Positions 1 through 6,245 of a DNA stretch of 36,088 nucleotides are shown piece by piece. Numbering within the stretch: the first letter of the stretch is position 1; each line of letters begins with the position of its first letter. Under the pieces are notes generated by a model that ran no database searches, was not told the DNA's origin, and worked only from the letters and a program-made list of their open reading frames with translations. Source of the stretch: a virus; IMG/VR virus record IMGVR_UViG_3300017734_000027, positions 1 to 36,088 of that record. The stretch is one strand, 5' to 3'. The translations under genes were made by a program, and so were the position numbers.

Positions 1-178
1 CATTGCTATACAGCATCACCCAGCTGTTGAGTGACCTTTGGTAGGGGCTCGAAGCTCGGGTGTAGATAGCTGGGGATTTACTGTATCGTTTGCTTATTAG
101 CTCTTCACATTCTTTTAAGAGTCTCGAAATCGATGTTAATGACTCTCCCTCTGTTGTTTCTCTTTTGCTTACGCTAGC
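1..178 (-). pseudogene. Open reading frame leaving the window, possible frameshifted continuation of the adjacent minus-strand gene
   Basis: On the minus strand the frame after the TGA at 179-181 stays open to the window edge, about 59 codons, with a protein-like composition (for example SLTSISRLLKECEELISK, then SPAIYTRASSPYQRSLNSW). No ATG occurs in it until a GTG-ATG pair about 20 bases from the edge, so most of it has no evident start. It lies in the -1 register of the gene at 169-474, whose stop at 169-171 falls about 10 bases after this frame opens. It could be the rest of that gene after a frameshift (mutation, sequencing error or programmed), the end of a gene with an unusual start, or chance. 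No function is recognised. Confidence 0.3.
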
Positions 179-474
179 TCAACTCTTTCGAGTACAACAT
201 CTCTTACGTTGCTTGGCATTGCTGTTGACTGAGACCAGTAGCCTCGCTTCAACCAGCATGGCATTATGCTTAGCTTAGGCAACATTACTTTAAGCACTTC
301 ATCATGGTTGTAAGTTACTTTTTCTTTTTTGTTGTTGACAAAGGTTATTATCTGACCTCTACCATACCATGACTTTCTTACTACGAAGTTCTTACGTGTT
401 ATCGGTGGAAAGATTTCTTTTAATTCTTTCTTACTTAATTTACTGATTGCTTCATTTAATTTAGTGTTTGACAT
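169..474 (-). CDS. Small phage protein of unknown function
   Basis: A 101-residue protein read leftwards, divergent from the rest of the window. I chose the ATG at 472-474 (MSNTKLNEAISKLSKKEL...) because it follows a very AT-rich leader of the kind seen before other genes here. The frame is open further upstream to an ATG at 588, but that extension runs into the GC-rich island and has an unlikely composition. The N-terminal 35 residues look helical and basic; the middle contains WYGRGQIITFVNNKKEKVTY, which reads like a small beta-hairpin domain; the C-terminus contains MPSNVRDVVLERVELA. I do not recognise a family. The stop lies where a second open frame takes over in the -1 register, so the true product may be longer. 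Confidence 0.55.
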   Translation of the reverse strand: MSNTKLNEAISKLSKKELKEIFPPITRKNFVVRKSWYGRGQIITFVNNKKEKVTYNHDEVLKVMLPKLSIMPCWLKRGYWSQSTAMPSNVRDVVLERVELA

Positions 475-800
475 AATTTTAAATTTAATTGTTATATTAT
501 TATTTTTATTTGTTACACTTATATTATCAAAAAAACCTCGTAATGAATCTGCAAATGCTATACGACTTAGCTGGTCGCGTCGAGGCAACCCTGCTAGTCC
601 TGAGAACCTCGAAACGTAAACGGAAAACGCAAGGGGGACTGGGTAAATAAAAACAGCTTCCGAAAAGGCGGTGCAGGTAAAATACGATTGCGTAACCCAT
701 TTTCTCTATATATCTAATATGACATTAGCTACTAGTATATAATAGTAATACCCTATCGTCACGTTCTTAAAATTTTAATAATACAAGTGATAATATACAT
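475..800. other. Divergent intergenic region, presumed to hold promoters for both directions
   Basis: This is the only gap over 300 bases. It separates the minus-strand gene from the long plus-strand series, so promoters for both should lie here. The left part (481-540) is about 15% GC and the right part (701-780) about 24%, with a GC-rich island between them. I see no confident copy of the Bacteroidota promoter consensus (TTTG plus TAnnTTTG) and no Shine-Dalgarno sequence before the ATG at 801. An imperfect inverted pair TACTA...TAGTA sits around 730-747. Confidence 0.45.
561..700 (+). ncRNA. Candidate structured RNA in a GC-rich island
   Basis: By hand count these 140 bases are 50% GC, against about 15% and 24% in the adjoining gap. 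Long-range complements are visible: TCGAGG (580-585) with CCTCGA (607-612); CTAGTCC (594-600) with GGACTGG (636-642) including one G-U pair; CCTGC (590-594) with GCAGG (673-677); ACGCAA (627-632) with TTGCGT (688-693); TGGGT (640-644) with ACCCA (695-699). Several cross each other, so not all can form together unless pseudoknotted. I cannot match it to tmRNA, RNase P, a riboswitch or a known ribozyme. The plus strand is an arbitrary choice. A 35-codon ORF (543-650) overlaps it but uses codons unlike the other genes. Confidence 0.35.
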
Positions 801-1031
801 ATGGCACAGAAATTATCACCAACAGCACGCCGAGCAAAGGCAGCAAGGGACAAGAGATACGCTATGAGTGAGTGGGGTAAGTATAAAAAACGTACTGCAC
901 AGCAAAAAGCATGTCCTGATGGTTATGATTATGACCATAGGCTCAAAAAATGCGTAAAATCCTCTAAGAATAGAGCCGGGGGAAAAGGTGGTACCAAAAA
1001 CGAAAAAACTAGATCGCGTTATGGGTACTAA
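801..1031 (+). CDS. Small basic cysteine-containing protein, unknown function
   Basis: A 76-residue, strongly basic protein. The N-terminal half is a Lys/Arg/Ala-rich helix-like stretch; the centre has two cysteines in a short loop, ACPDGYDYDHRLKKCVK, which resembles the CPDGYxYD...KCV turn I have seen in small proteins of marine phages; the tail is Gly/Lys-rich. It has no signal peptide or membrane segment. The ATG follows the AT-rich leader of the divergent region and is the first gene of the rightward series. A nucleic-acid-binding or virion-internal role is possible from the charge alone; no function can be assigned. Confidence 0.7.
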   Translation: MAQKLSPTARRAKAARDKRYAMSEWGKYKKRTAQQKACPDGYDYDHRLKKCVKSSKNRAGGKGGTKNEKTRSRYGY

Positions 1032-1043
1032 AAACCAGTAATT

Positions 1044-1051
1044 TTACGTAA
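1044..1051. promoter_or_regulatory. TTACGTAA palindrome in a gene leader
   Basis: A perfect 8-base palindrome lies about 26 bases before the ATG at 1077, followed by TTATACTAATATAAAACC. The leader at 20403 contains a related arrangement (TACGTAAT followed by GATATAAACATAG). The shared ACGTAAT-n-ATA pattern could be an operator or promoter element, but with two sites in an AT-rich genome this is weak. Confidence 0.25.
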
Positions 1052-1076
1052 TTATACTAATATAAAACCAAAACCA

Positions 1077-1364
1077 ATGACATTTTATTACAAAACCTAC
1101 TCCTGGGCGAACAATAGTAGCCAAGAAGTACCTGAAGAAACCAGAAAACTCTGGGAACATTTAGCAGAAAAGAAAAACTGGCGAATTGTTGAACTACCTA
1201 ACGGCTTTTATCAAGCAGAATATCAAAAAGATGAAGAATGGGTTGACGTTACTAGACGTGAAACCATAGAATCGGCTGAAAAAGCAATTGATGGTAGCAT
1301 CGAACACTATAAAAAGAAGCTGGAGTTCGCAAATGGACCTAAAGTAGTGAAAACTTTTAAATAA
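1077..1364 (+). CDS. Small protein of unknown function upstream of groEL
   Basis: A 95-residue soluble protein of mixed charge. The middle reads as a short beta-sheet (WRIVELPNGFYQAEYQ, then EEWVDVTRRETIESAEKAID) followed by a helix, an arrangement like small phage domains in which a hairpin around NGFYQAEY precedes a helix of the E(S/A)AEKAID type. No catalytic motif, signal peptide or membrane segment is seen. It starts 45 bases after the previous gene, behind an AT-rich leader containing the palindrome TTACGTAA (1044-1051), and ends 27 bases before groEL, so it probably shares a transcript with the chaperonin genes. Confidence 0.7.
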   Translation: MTFYYKTYSWANNSSQEVPEETRKLWEHLAEKKNWRIVELPNGFYQAEYQKDEEWVDVTRRETIESAEKAIDGSIEHYKKKLEFANGPKVVKTFK

Positions 1365-1391
1365 TAACCACTTAAACACAAATTTAATCAA

Positions 1392-2954
1392 ATGGAATAT
1401 AATAACCCAAGTGAGATAGTAAAAAATCTGTCTTTCGGGACAGATGCAAGAGAAAAAATCATGCACGGGGTTGATAAACTAGCAAATGCAGTAAAGTCGA
1501 CCCTTGGTGCTTCCGGTAAATGCGTTATATATGAAGACGCTATGGGCCGGCCGGTCATTACAAAAGACGGTGTAACCGTTGCGGAAAGCGTAGTCTTATA
1601 TGATCCGGTCGAAAACATAGGCGCAACTTTAATTAAGGAAGCAGCTAGAAATACAGTAAAAGAAGCTGGTGACGGCACAACAACAGCGACAGTGTTAGCG
1701 CAAACATTGTTGCATTTAGCGTATGCTAAGATTGATTCTGACGGTATTCGTGATATTAAATTAGGTATATCATCAGGATTGGATAAAGTGACTGAGTACT
1801 TACAGGAGGAAGCATTACCGGTCGAAGGGGACATGTTAAGATCCGTAAGTGCTATCAGTTGCAATAATGATGAAGCTCTAGGCGATATAATATCGCAGGC
1901 ATATTCGAAAGTAGGCGGGGACGGTGTCGTTCTTATGGAAGAGTCTGAGACCCATGACACCTACGTTAAATTCGTAGAGGGCACTAGAATTAGTAGCGGA
2001 CTTAAATCGCCGCATTTTATGACAGATAAGGATAAAGGTAAGGCAGTGCTAGATAACCCGTACGTACTGATAGTAACATCGCCAATACCAAATATCCGTA
2101 AAATACAAAATGTATTGGAGTTTGTTATTAAAAAGAAAAGGAGTTTGTTAATCGTTGCAGGCGTAGAACAACAACCTATGGCAGCTTTATTAGCTAACAA
2201 GGTTAAAGGCAATATAAAAGTTAATGTTGTAGATCTGCCTGGATTCGGTCCAACTAAGCAAGATACAGTAGAAGATCTTGCGGTATTAACTGGAGCAAAA
2301 ATCATAAATGAAGAATTAGGTGATGATTTAGATCTAATTCAACCAGATGTTCTAGGCGAAGCAAAACAAGCTATAACTGATGAAACACACACTGTATTAC
2401 AAATATCTAATCAAGGTGAAGTAACAAAAGAGCGTGTTGATTTAGTTGAACAAAAAGTTAAAGATGAACAAAATCCGTTCTTTAAGAAGAAGCTACAAGA
2501 ACGTTTAGCTATGCTAAATGGACAAGTAGCAATGATTAAAGTCGGGGCAAATTCAAAAATAGAACTAAAAGAAAAGAAAGATAGGGTTGAAGATGCAATA
2601 TATGCTACAAAAGCAGCACTACAAGAGGGTATTGTTGCCGGTGGTGGAGTTGCTTTATTAGACGCACACTATAGTATCAAGCCAGAAAATGAAGGCGAAC
2701 GTATTTTATTAGAAGCTATAAAGTCACCTTATAAAACTATTTTAGATAATGCAAATTTAGAATACAAGGAAACAGGTAAAAAAGGAACAGGTCTTAACGT
2801 TATATGTAACAAACCTGTTAATATGATAGATGCTGGTATTATTGATCCTGTGCTTGTAACTAAAACGGCTCTTAAAAATGCAGTAAGTGTTGTCAACACT
2901 ATATTCTCTGCTGATTGTGTAATTAGTAATATTAGAATAAATGCAGGCAATTAA
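1392..2954 (+). CDS. groEL: Phage-encoded 60 kDa chaperonin GroEL (group I)
   Basis: ATP-driven protein-folding ring subunit, 520 residues against about 548 in E. coli. The equatorial ATP-binding residues are present: TKDG at 57-60, GDGTTT at 93-98 and the hydrolysis aspartate in RVEDA (Asp401), followed by EGIVAGGGVALL. The apical domain is recognisable (NIRKIQNVLEFVIKKKRSLL, VVDLPGFGPTKQD, TLTGAKI-like LTGAKI). Oddities: the phosphate-loop TLGP is TLGA (residues 37-40), GYLSPYF becomes GLKSPHF, the C-terminal equatorial segment is shortened, and the Gly-Gly-Met tail is absent (it ends INAGN). It overlaps the co-chaperonin gene by 14 bases, in the reverse of the usual bacterial groES-groEL order. 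It probably folds capsid, tail-fibre or other phage proteins; the substrate is not shown. The divergence makes recent capture from a host unlikely. Confidence 0.96.
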   Translation: MEYNNPSEIVKNLSFGTDAREKIMHGVDKLANAVKSTLGASGKCVIYEDAMGRPVITKDGVTVAESVVLYDPVENIGATLIKEAARNTVKEAGDGTTTATVLAQTLLHLAYAKIDSDGIRDIKLGISSGLDKVTEYLQEEALPVEGDMLRSVSAISCNNDEALGDIISQAYSKVGGDGVVLMEESETHDTYVKFVEGTRISSGLKSPHFMTDKDKGKAVLDNPYVLIVTSPIPNIRKIQNVLEFVIKKKRSLLIVAGVEQQPMAALLANKVKGNIKVNVVDLPGFGPTKQDTVEDLAVLTGAKIINEELGDDLDLIQPDVLGEAKQAITDETHTVLQISNQGEVTKERVDLVEQKVKDEQNPFFKKKLQERLAMLNGQVAMIKVGANSKIELKEKKDRVEDAIYATKAALQEGIVAGGGVALLDAHYSIKPENEGERILLEAIKSPYKTILDNANLEYKETGKKGTGLNVICNKPVNMIDAGIIDPVLVTKTALKNAVSVVNTIFSADCVISNIRINAGN

Positions 2955-3198
2955 TTATTACGTAGTCGTTGAAAAAATAAAGGAAGCACCGAAGAAAGTA
3001 GGTGGCTTAGAGCTTACAGAGGATCAAAATAAAGATGTAAGATATTTAAAAGGAAAAGTAATATCAGCAGGTCCAATGGCTGATGTACTAAAAAAAGACG
3101 ATATAGTTAGATACGACAAACAAGCAGGTCATGGTATTGAATGGAAAGATCAGCTATATTATGTTTTAAAGCTTGGCGATATAGTTTTAGTTGAATGA
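2941..3198 (+). CDS. groES: Phage-encoded 10 kDa co-chaperonin GroES
   Basis: The lid that caps the GroEL ring, 85 residues against about 97 in E. coli. It follows the family layout: an N-terminal strand (INYYVVVEKIKEAP), a mobile loop KKVGGLELTEDQ carrying the GG-hydrophobic-x-Leu contact, then KGKVISAGPMADVLKKDDIV and the C-terminal strands (YYVLKLGDIVLVE). The glycine-rich roof loop between the mobile loop and the core is reduced, which accounts for the shorter length. Its start lies inside the last codons of groEL (14-base overlap) and its stop overlaps the next ATG (ATGA), indicating translational coupling and a joint function with the neighbouring GroEL. Confidence comes from both the motif and the partner gene. 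Confidence 0.9.
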   Translation: MQAINYYVVVEKIKEAPKKVGGLELTEDQNKDVRYLKGKVISAGPMADVLKKDDIVRYDKQAGHGIEWKDQLYYVLKLGDIVLVE

Positions 3199-3635
3199 GA
3201 CTAGATCCTAGCGACATAAGAGAATTAAATTTATTAAAGTATTATAGGCTCATTCGTAAATGGGCCTGTAAAACTTATGGCTTAAAAGACGCAGATTTAG
3301 AACTTTTAGTCTATTTAGATTGCAAATCGCGATTTACACGTAATGAATTTATAGAAGGCGCGTATACATATTCATGGGATAAAAACCGATGGGAAAGACT
3401 CCGTAAAGACGGATGGATAGATGTATGGCGTAATCGCAATAGAACAACTATAAAATACAGTATATACAAAACCTCATTTAAATGTAGTCAACTTATATCT
3501 CGTATATACAGAATTATGCTTGCGCAAGAAGACTTACCTACTAGCGAGCGTAGCGTATTTTATAATAATAAATCATATACCGATAAAGTTTATAATAAAG
3601 CTATAGATGATATGATTAAAGATAAAGACAGATAA
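3195..3635 (+). CDS. Putative MarR-like winged-helix DNA-binding protein
   Basis: A 146-residue protein. Residues about 15-100 read as a MarR-type winged helix: a leading helix (LIRKWACKTYGL), helices around DADLELLVYLDCKSRFTRNE, a recognition-helix region with WDKNRWERLRKDGWI, then a wing hairpin WRNRNRTTIKYSIY followed by a long helix (SQLISRIYRIMLAQED) that in MarR proteins forms the dimer interface. The gene overlaps groES by ATGA and the next gene by TAATG, so it is cotranslated with the chaperonins. It may regulate phage or host transcription; the target is unknown. The fold is inferred from pattern and predicted helices, not from a strong motif, and an architectural DNA-binding role is an alternative. 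Confidence 0.55.
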   Translation: MRLDPSDIRELNLLKYYRLIRKWACKTYGLKDADLELLVYLDCKSRFTRNEFIEGAYTYSWDKNRWERLRKDGWIDVWRNRNRTTIKYSIYKTSFKCSQLISRIYRIMLAQEDLPTSERSVFYNNKSYTDKVYNKAIDDMIKDKDR

Positions 3636-4036
3636 TGGGCTACAAAATGAAAACTAACATATCGGAAATGTTGGGTATGAATAAAGAACTTTCAACACCT
3701 GATACACCAGTATTTGAAGAAAATTTAGGTGGCTCCTGGGGTTATGCTAATATGGATAGAACAATTCATATAAACAGCAAGCTTAATAACTATCAAAAGA
3801 AAAAAGCCGTTGAACACGAAAAAGAGCATATTATGCAAATGAGAAAGGGTGAGGCTTGGTTTGATAGTAATAACGTTTATCATCAACCCGATAAAAGTAA
3901 ACCAATACAAACTTACAAAAGAGTTGGTAGTGGAATATTAGTTAAGGGCAAAGTTATACCTAATGGGCATGAACAGAACCCAATTGAAAAACCTGTGTAT
4001 AATACAACAGGGTTTAAACCTACAAAGTTAAGTTAA
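3635..4036 (+). CDS. Putative small zinc metallopeptidase-like protein (HExxH)
   Basis: A 133-residue protein with HEKEH at 61-65 in a helix (KKAVEHEKEHIMQMRKGE), the zinc-binding and catalytic motif of gluzincin and minigluzincin-type metallopeptidases. The motif is preceded by strands that fit the family (GSWGYANMDRTIHINSKL). I recall a group of small marine phage proteins with the pattern DHExxHxxQxxxG followed by W/Y-rich residues, and this fits it. A third zinc ligand is not obvious, so activity is unproven. The start at 3635 shares one base with the previous stop (TAATG); MGYKMK is a start form I recall from this group. There is no signal peptide, so it would act inside the cell or virion. 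Possible roles are prohead or virion maturation, or cleavage of a host protein. Confidence 0.6.
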   Translation: MGYKMKTNISEMLGMNKELSTPDTPVFEENLGGSWGYANMDRTIHINSKLNNYQKKKAVEHEKEHIMQMRKGEAWFDSNNVYHQPDKSKPIQTYKRVGSGILVKGKVIPNGHEQNPIEKPVYNTTGFKPTKLS

Positions 4037-4038
4037 TT

Positions 4039-4332
4039 ATGGCAGATAAAAACGCACCATCAAAGAAAAAATCTCTTGGTTATTACAACCCCGTAAAAAA
4101 TAAGAAGAAAGAAGGGGCAGCAGCTGGAGGGGGAATGACTAAAAAAGGTGTAGCTAAATACAGAAAAGACAATCCGGGCAGTAAGCTTAAAACAGCAGTT
4201 ACCAAATGTGATGTTAAAGTAGGTACAAAAGCATACAAAAGACAAAAAGCATTTTGCAGTAGATCAAGAAGTTGGACTGGTGAAAGAGGTAAAGCCGCTA
4301 GAAGAAGATGGTGCTGCAGTAGACACAGATAA
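4039..4332 (+). CDS. Small, very basic conserved phage protein (KGVAxYRxxNPGSKLKTAVT type)
   Basis: A 97-residue protein rich in Lys and Arg. The centre carries KKGVAKYRKDNPGSKLKTAVT, then a Lys-rich stretch and KRQKAFCSRSRSW, ending in a Cys-containing basic tail (RRRWCCSRHR). The pattern GVAxYRxxNPGSKLxTAVT...KxRKxFCxR is one I recognise from small basic proteins of marine phages and large viruses annotated only as domains of unknown function (possibly DUF6321 or DUF5872; I cannot confirm which). The four cysteines could bind zinc. Its charge would suit DNA condensation in the head, but this is inference. It starts two bases after the preceding stop and is followed two bases later by the next gene. 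Confidence 0.7.
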   Translation: MADKNAPSKKKSLGYYNPVKNKKKEGAAAGGGMTKKGVAKYRKDNPGSKLKTAVTKCDVKVGTKAYKRQKAFCSRSRSWTGERGKAARRRWCCSRHR

Positions 4333-4334
4333 TT

Positions 4335-4502
4335 ATGTATAGAAACAAACCACAGGGTCTTGGAGACTCAATAGAAAATTTTACAACAAAAACCGGAATA
4401 AAAGGTTTTGTAGACAAAGTATCAACTGGATTGAATATCCCGTGTGGATGTGAGGGCCGAAGAGAAGCTATGAATAAATTTTTCCCATATAAATACAAAT
4501 AG
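4335..4502 (+). CDS. Short conserved phage protein with a CxC motif
   Basis: A 55-residue protein. It opens MYRNKPQGLGDSIENFTTKTG and closes with NIPCGCEGRREAMNKFFPYK. The layout GLGD-(hydrophobic)-T...TGI...CxC...R(R/K)E..N..FPYK is one I recall from tiny proteins of Bacteroidota and marine phages located among virion genes. The two cysteines and nearby basic residues could be a metal or nucleic-acid site, but no third and fourth ligand is visible, so a zinc finger would need oligomerisation. The spacing (two bases after the upstream stop, one base before the next ATG) supports a real gene in a packed operon. Function unknown. Confidence 0.7.
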   Translation: MYRNKPQGLGDSIENFTTKTGIKGFVDKVSTGLNIPCGCEGRREAMNKFFPYKYK

Positions 4503-4503
4503 C

Positions 4504-5001
4504 ATGAAATTTTTAAAAAAAATTAAAAATCACCCTTTTAAAATGGATAACTCTATATCTAGTGTTATTGATCCAAGTAGAAGTATGGGCGGGTTATTTA
4601 AACCATTAACAATACAGGATTTTAATAAACAGCAAGCAGATATACGTAAAGAACAGCAAGCTATGAATAGTGAAATGTTAGAGCCTTCTTTCGAAATTAC
4701 ATTTCCTAATTTTGATGCAAACGAATCTCCTACTAATTCAGATGTTGTAAATCCTGCAGAAACTTCACCAAGCGCTCAAACTAAAGCAAAAGTAACTGCA
4801 TACAATGAAATAAAAGATGCTAGATTAAAGTCTAGAGCTACTAATAGATTAAGAAGAAATGACAAAAATAAAGACGGTAGCACTAAAGAGGAATATGCTA
4901 GTAGAAAACAAACAAGAAAAAATAGAAAAAGCGAAATAAAAAAAGCTAAAGTAAAAAGAGATAAAGCATTAATAAAAAACATAAATAACAAAAAACAATA
5001 A
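4504..5001 (+). CDS. Protein of unknown function with Lys-rich C-terminal coiled region
   Basis: A 165-residue protein. The N-terminal part is mixed and likely disordered (SISSVIDPSRSMGGLFKPLT). Residues about 40-55 are Gln/Glu-rich and helical, the middle is acidic and Ser/Thr/Pro-rich, and roughly the last 65 residues are a Lys/Arg-rich helix (RLRRNDKNKDGSTKEEY... to the C-terminus). No enzyme motif, signal peptide or membrane segment is seen. It starts one base after the preceding stop and ends two bases before the next gene. The low-complexity and charged-tail organisation resembles head-internal or DNA-associated virion proteins, but this is only a contextual guess. Confidence 0.6.
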   Translation: MKFLKKIKNHPFKMDNSISSVIDPSRSMGGLFKPLTIQDFNKQQADIRKEQQAMNSEMLEPSFEITFPNFDANESPTNSDVVNPAETSPSAQTKAKVTAYNEIKDARLKSRATNRLRRNDKNKDGSTKEEYASRKQTRKNRKSEIKKAKVKRDKALIKNINNKKQ

Positions 5002-5003
5002 TC

Positions 5004-5801
5004 ATGCCAGACAAAAAACAAAAAGCCAAGGCAAAAGCTATAGCAAACGGGTTTGATCCCGTTGCAGCTGATAAGGTGTTTAAAATGAAATCACCTGAAG
5101 TTGCCTATATGGCAAAAGTAGCAGGTAGCCCAGCAATGGAAATGGACAAAGTAATGTACCAAGACCCTGAAGACAAAAAAACAGAAATAATAGGTGGTCA
5201 GCCTCAATTTGTAAGACAAAAATTTGACTCTTATAGAAAAGAAATATCCAGTACAAGAAGTAACTATGACGGAGCTAGAATGGCTAAAAATTATTTAGGA
5301 GGCAGGGGAAATAGAGCTTCCGAAATACCAACAAGAGAAGCTGTTGGCGGTGGAAAACAAACCAGTGCAGATTATGCTGTAATTAAAGGAATGGTGAAAG
5401 ATTCTTTAACAATGGTAAACAAAGGCCAAGGATTTAAAGCTCAGCAATTGTATGGCAAGGATTTAGGAAAAGACTTTAAAAAATATGGTAATAATCCTGA
5501 AGGTTTAAGTAGCTTAAAAGCGCATACAATGTACAATCTTAGAAGAAGTGGCGTTACAGATGGTAATTATAGTAAAGAAAGAAAACCATACCCAGGACAA
5601 TTTTTCAGCGGAGGTAATATACCTACGAATGCACCTTATTTACAGAAAAACCCACAAGAAATGGATGGGGGTAATCTTAAAAAATTCAAAACAAAATTTT
5701 ATAGAGATGATCAAACTTCTAGCCGAGCTAGAAAAGAAGATGCAAGTAATGTTCTTAAAAGGGCTTTTAAAAGAGGACGAAATGCTTTTGAACAAAATTA
5801 A
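5004..5801 (+). CDS. Protein of unknown function, possible virion-internal protein
   Basis: A 265-residue basic protein, rich in Lys, Gly and Asn. It begins MPDKKQKAKAKAIANGFDP and includes regions such as DYAVIKGMVKDSLTMVNKGQ (helical) and SLKAHTMYNLRRSGVTDG, ending in a basic tail (KRAFKRGRNAFEQN). I see no catalytic motif, signal peptide or membrane helix and do not recognise the family. It is the last of the tightly packed small-gene series before the (AAATT)6 leader of the next gene. The abundance of Gly/Pro-containing linkers and basic residues fits a structural or ejected protein; this is not demonstrated. Confidence 0.6.
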   Translation: MPDKKQKAKAKAIANGFDPVAADKVFKMKSPEVAYMAKVAGSPAMEMDKVMYQDPEDKKTEIIGGQPQFVRQKFDSYRKEISSTRSNYDGARMAKNYLGGRGNRASEIPTREAVGGGKQTSADYAVIKGMVKDSLTMVNKGQGFKAQQLYGKDLGKDFKKYGNNPEGLSSLKAHTMYNLRRSGVTDGNYSKERKPYPGQFFSGGNIPTNAPYLQKNPQEMDGGNLKKFKTKFYRDDQTSSRARKEDASNVLKRAFKRGRNAFEQN

Positions 5802-5815
5802 GTAAATTTTTGCTT

Positions 5816-5845
5816 AAATTAAATTAAATTAAATTAAATTAAATT
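5816..5845 (+). repeat. Perfect pentanucleotide tandem repeat (AAATT)6 abutting a start codon
   Basis: Six uninterrupted AAATT units fill the 30 bases directly before the ATG at 5846. A run of this length ending exactly at a start codon is unusual even in an AT-rich genome. In this position a change in unit number would alter promoter-to-gene or leader spacing by five bases and could tune or switch expression. Confidence 0.97.
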
Positions 5846-6244
5846 ATGAAAAAAACAATTTTATTAATAGCTCTGCTGTTTAGCGGAACTATATTTAGTC
5901 AAGACTATCAAGGACTATGGGCTGATACCCAAGTAGAAGACAATTATGTAGCTATATCATATAATGAAAAAAATGGATACGAGTTTACAAATTTTTCTTT
6001 TGCGGGGAATAACTTAATCAAAGAAGAGGTGTTAAGCGTTGAAAACGATTTAATACTAGTTTATGAAGAAGATGAGTATAAAGATATAGACACTCTATCG
6101 ATAAAAACAAAAATTGAACATGTAAATATTGATGAGTGGGTGGTATATGCAGAATATAGATTTGTAGATGAATCGATTATAGAAGTGCTCTATACTGGTG
6201 ATTATCATGCAACCCATAATCTTATTAGAAAAGAAATAAAATAA
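5846..6244 (+). CDS. Secreted (periplasmic or surface) protein of unknown function
   Basis: A 132-residue protein with a clear Sec signal peptide: MKK, a hydrophobic core TILLIALLFSGTI, and a cleavage region FSQDY with probable cut near residue 18-19. The ...FSQ ending is typical of flavobacterial exported proteins and supports a Bacteroidota host. There is no lipobox cysteine, so it is not a lipoprotein. The mature part is acidic and beta-strand-rich (NYVAISYNEKNGYEFTNFSF, NDLILVYEEDEY, DEWVVYAEYRF). It sits directly before the holin (one base between them). That could suggest a periplasmic lysis accessory or a superinfection-exclusion factor; neither is shown by sequence. The (AAATT)6 leader may affect its expression. 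Confidence 0.7.
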   Translation: MKKTILLIALLFSGTIFSQDYQGLWADTQVEDNYVAISYNEKNGYEFTNFSFAGNNLIKEEVLSVENDLILVYEEDEYKDIDTLSIKTKIEHVNIDEWVVYAEYRFVDESIIEVLYTGDYHATHNLIRKEIK

Positions 6245-6245
6245 T

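Noticed and set aside
597-626. Hammerhead-like CTGAGAA...CGAAAC string
   Set aside because: It departs from the CUGANGA core and leaves no room for stem II or a properly placed cleavage site.
543-650. 35-codon ORF MNLQMLYDLAGRVEATLLVL... in the divergent gap
   Set aside because: It uses CTG, CGC, CGG and GTC codons that are rare elsewhere here and overlaps the candidate structured RNA; not called as a gene, though it cannot be excluded.
1388-1960. 190-codon minus-strand frame opposite groEL
   Set aside because: It is antisense to an unmistakable chaperonin, with low-complexity Ser/Thr-rich composition.
5548-5805. 85-codon plus-strand frame inside the gene at 5004
   Set aside because: It is out of frame within a longer coherent gene, and its ATG lies inside that gene without a leader.
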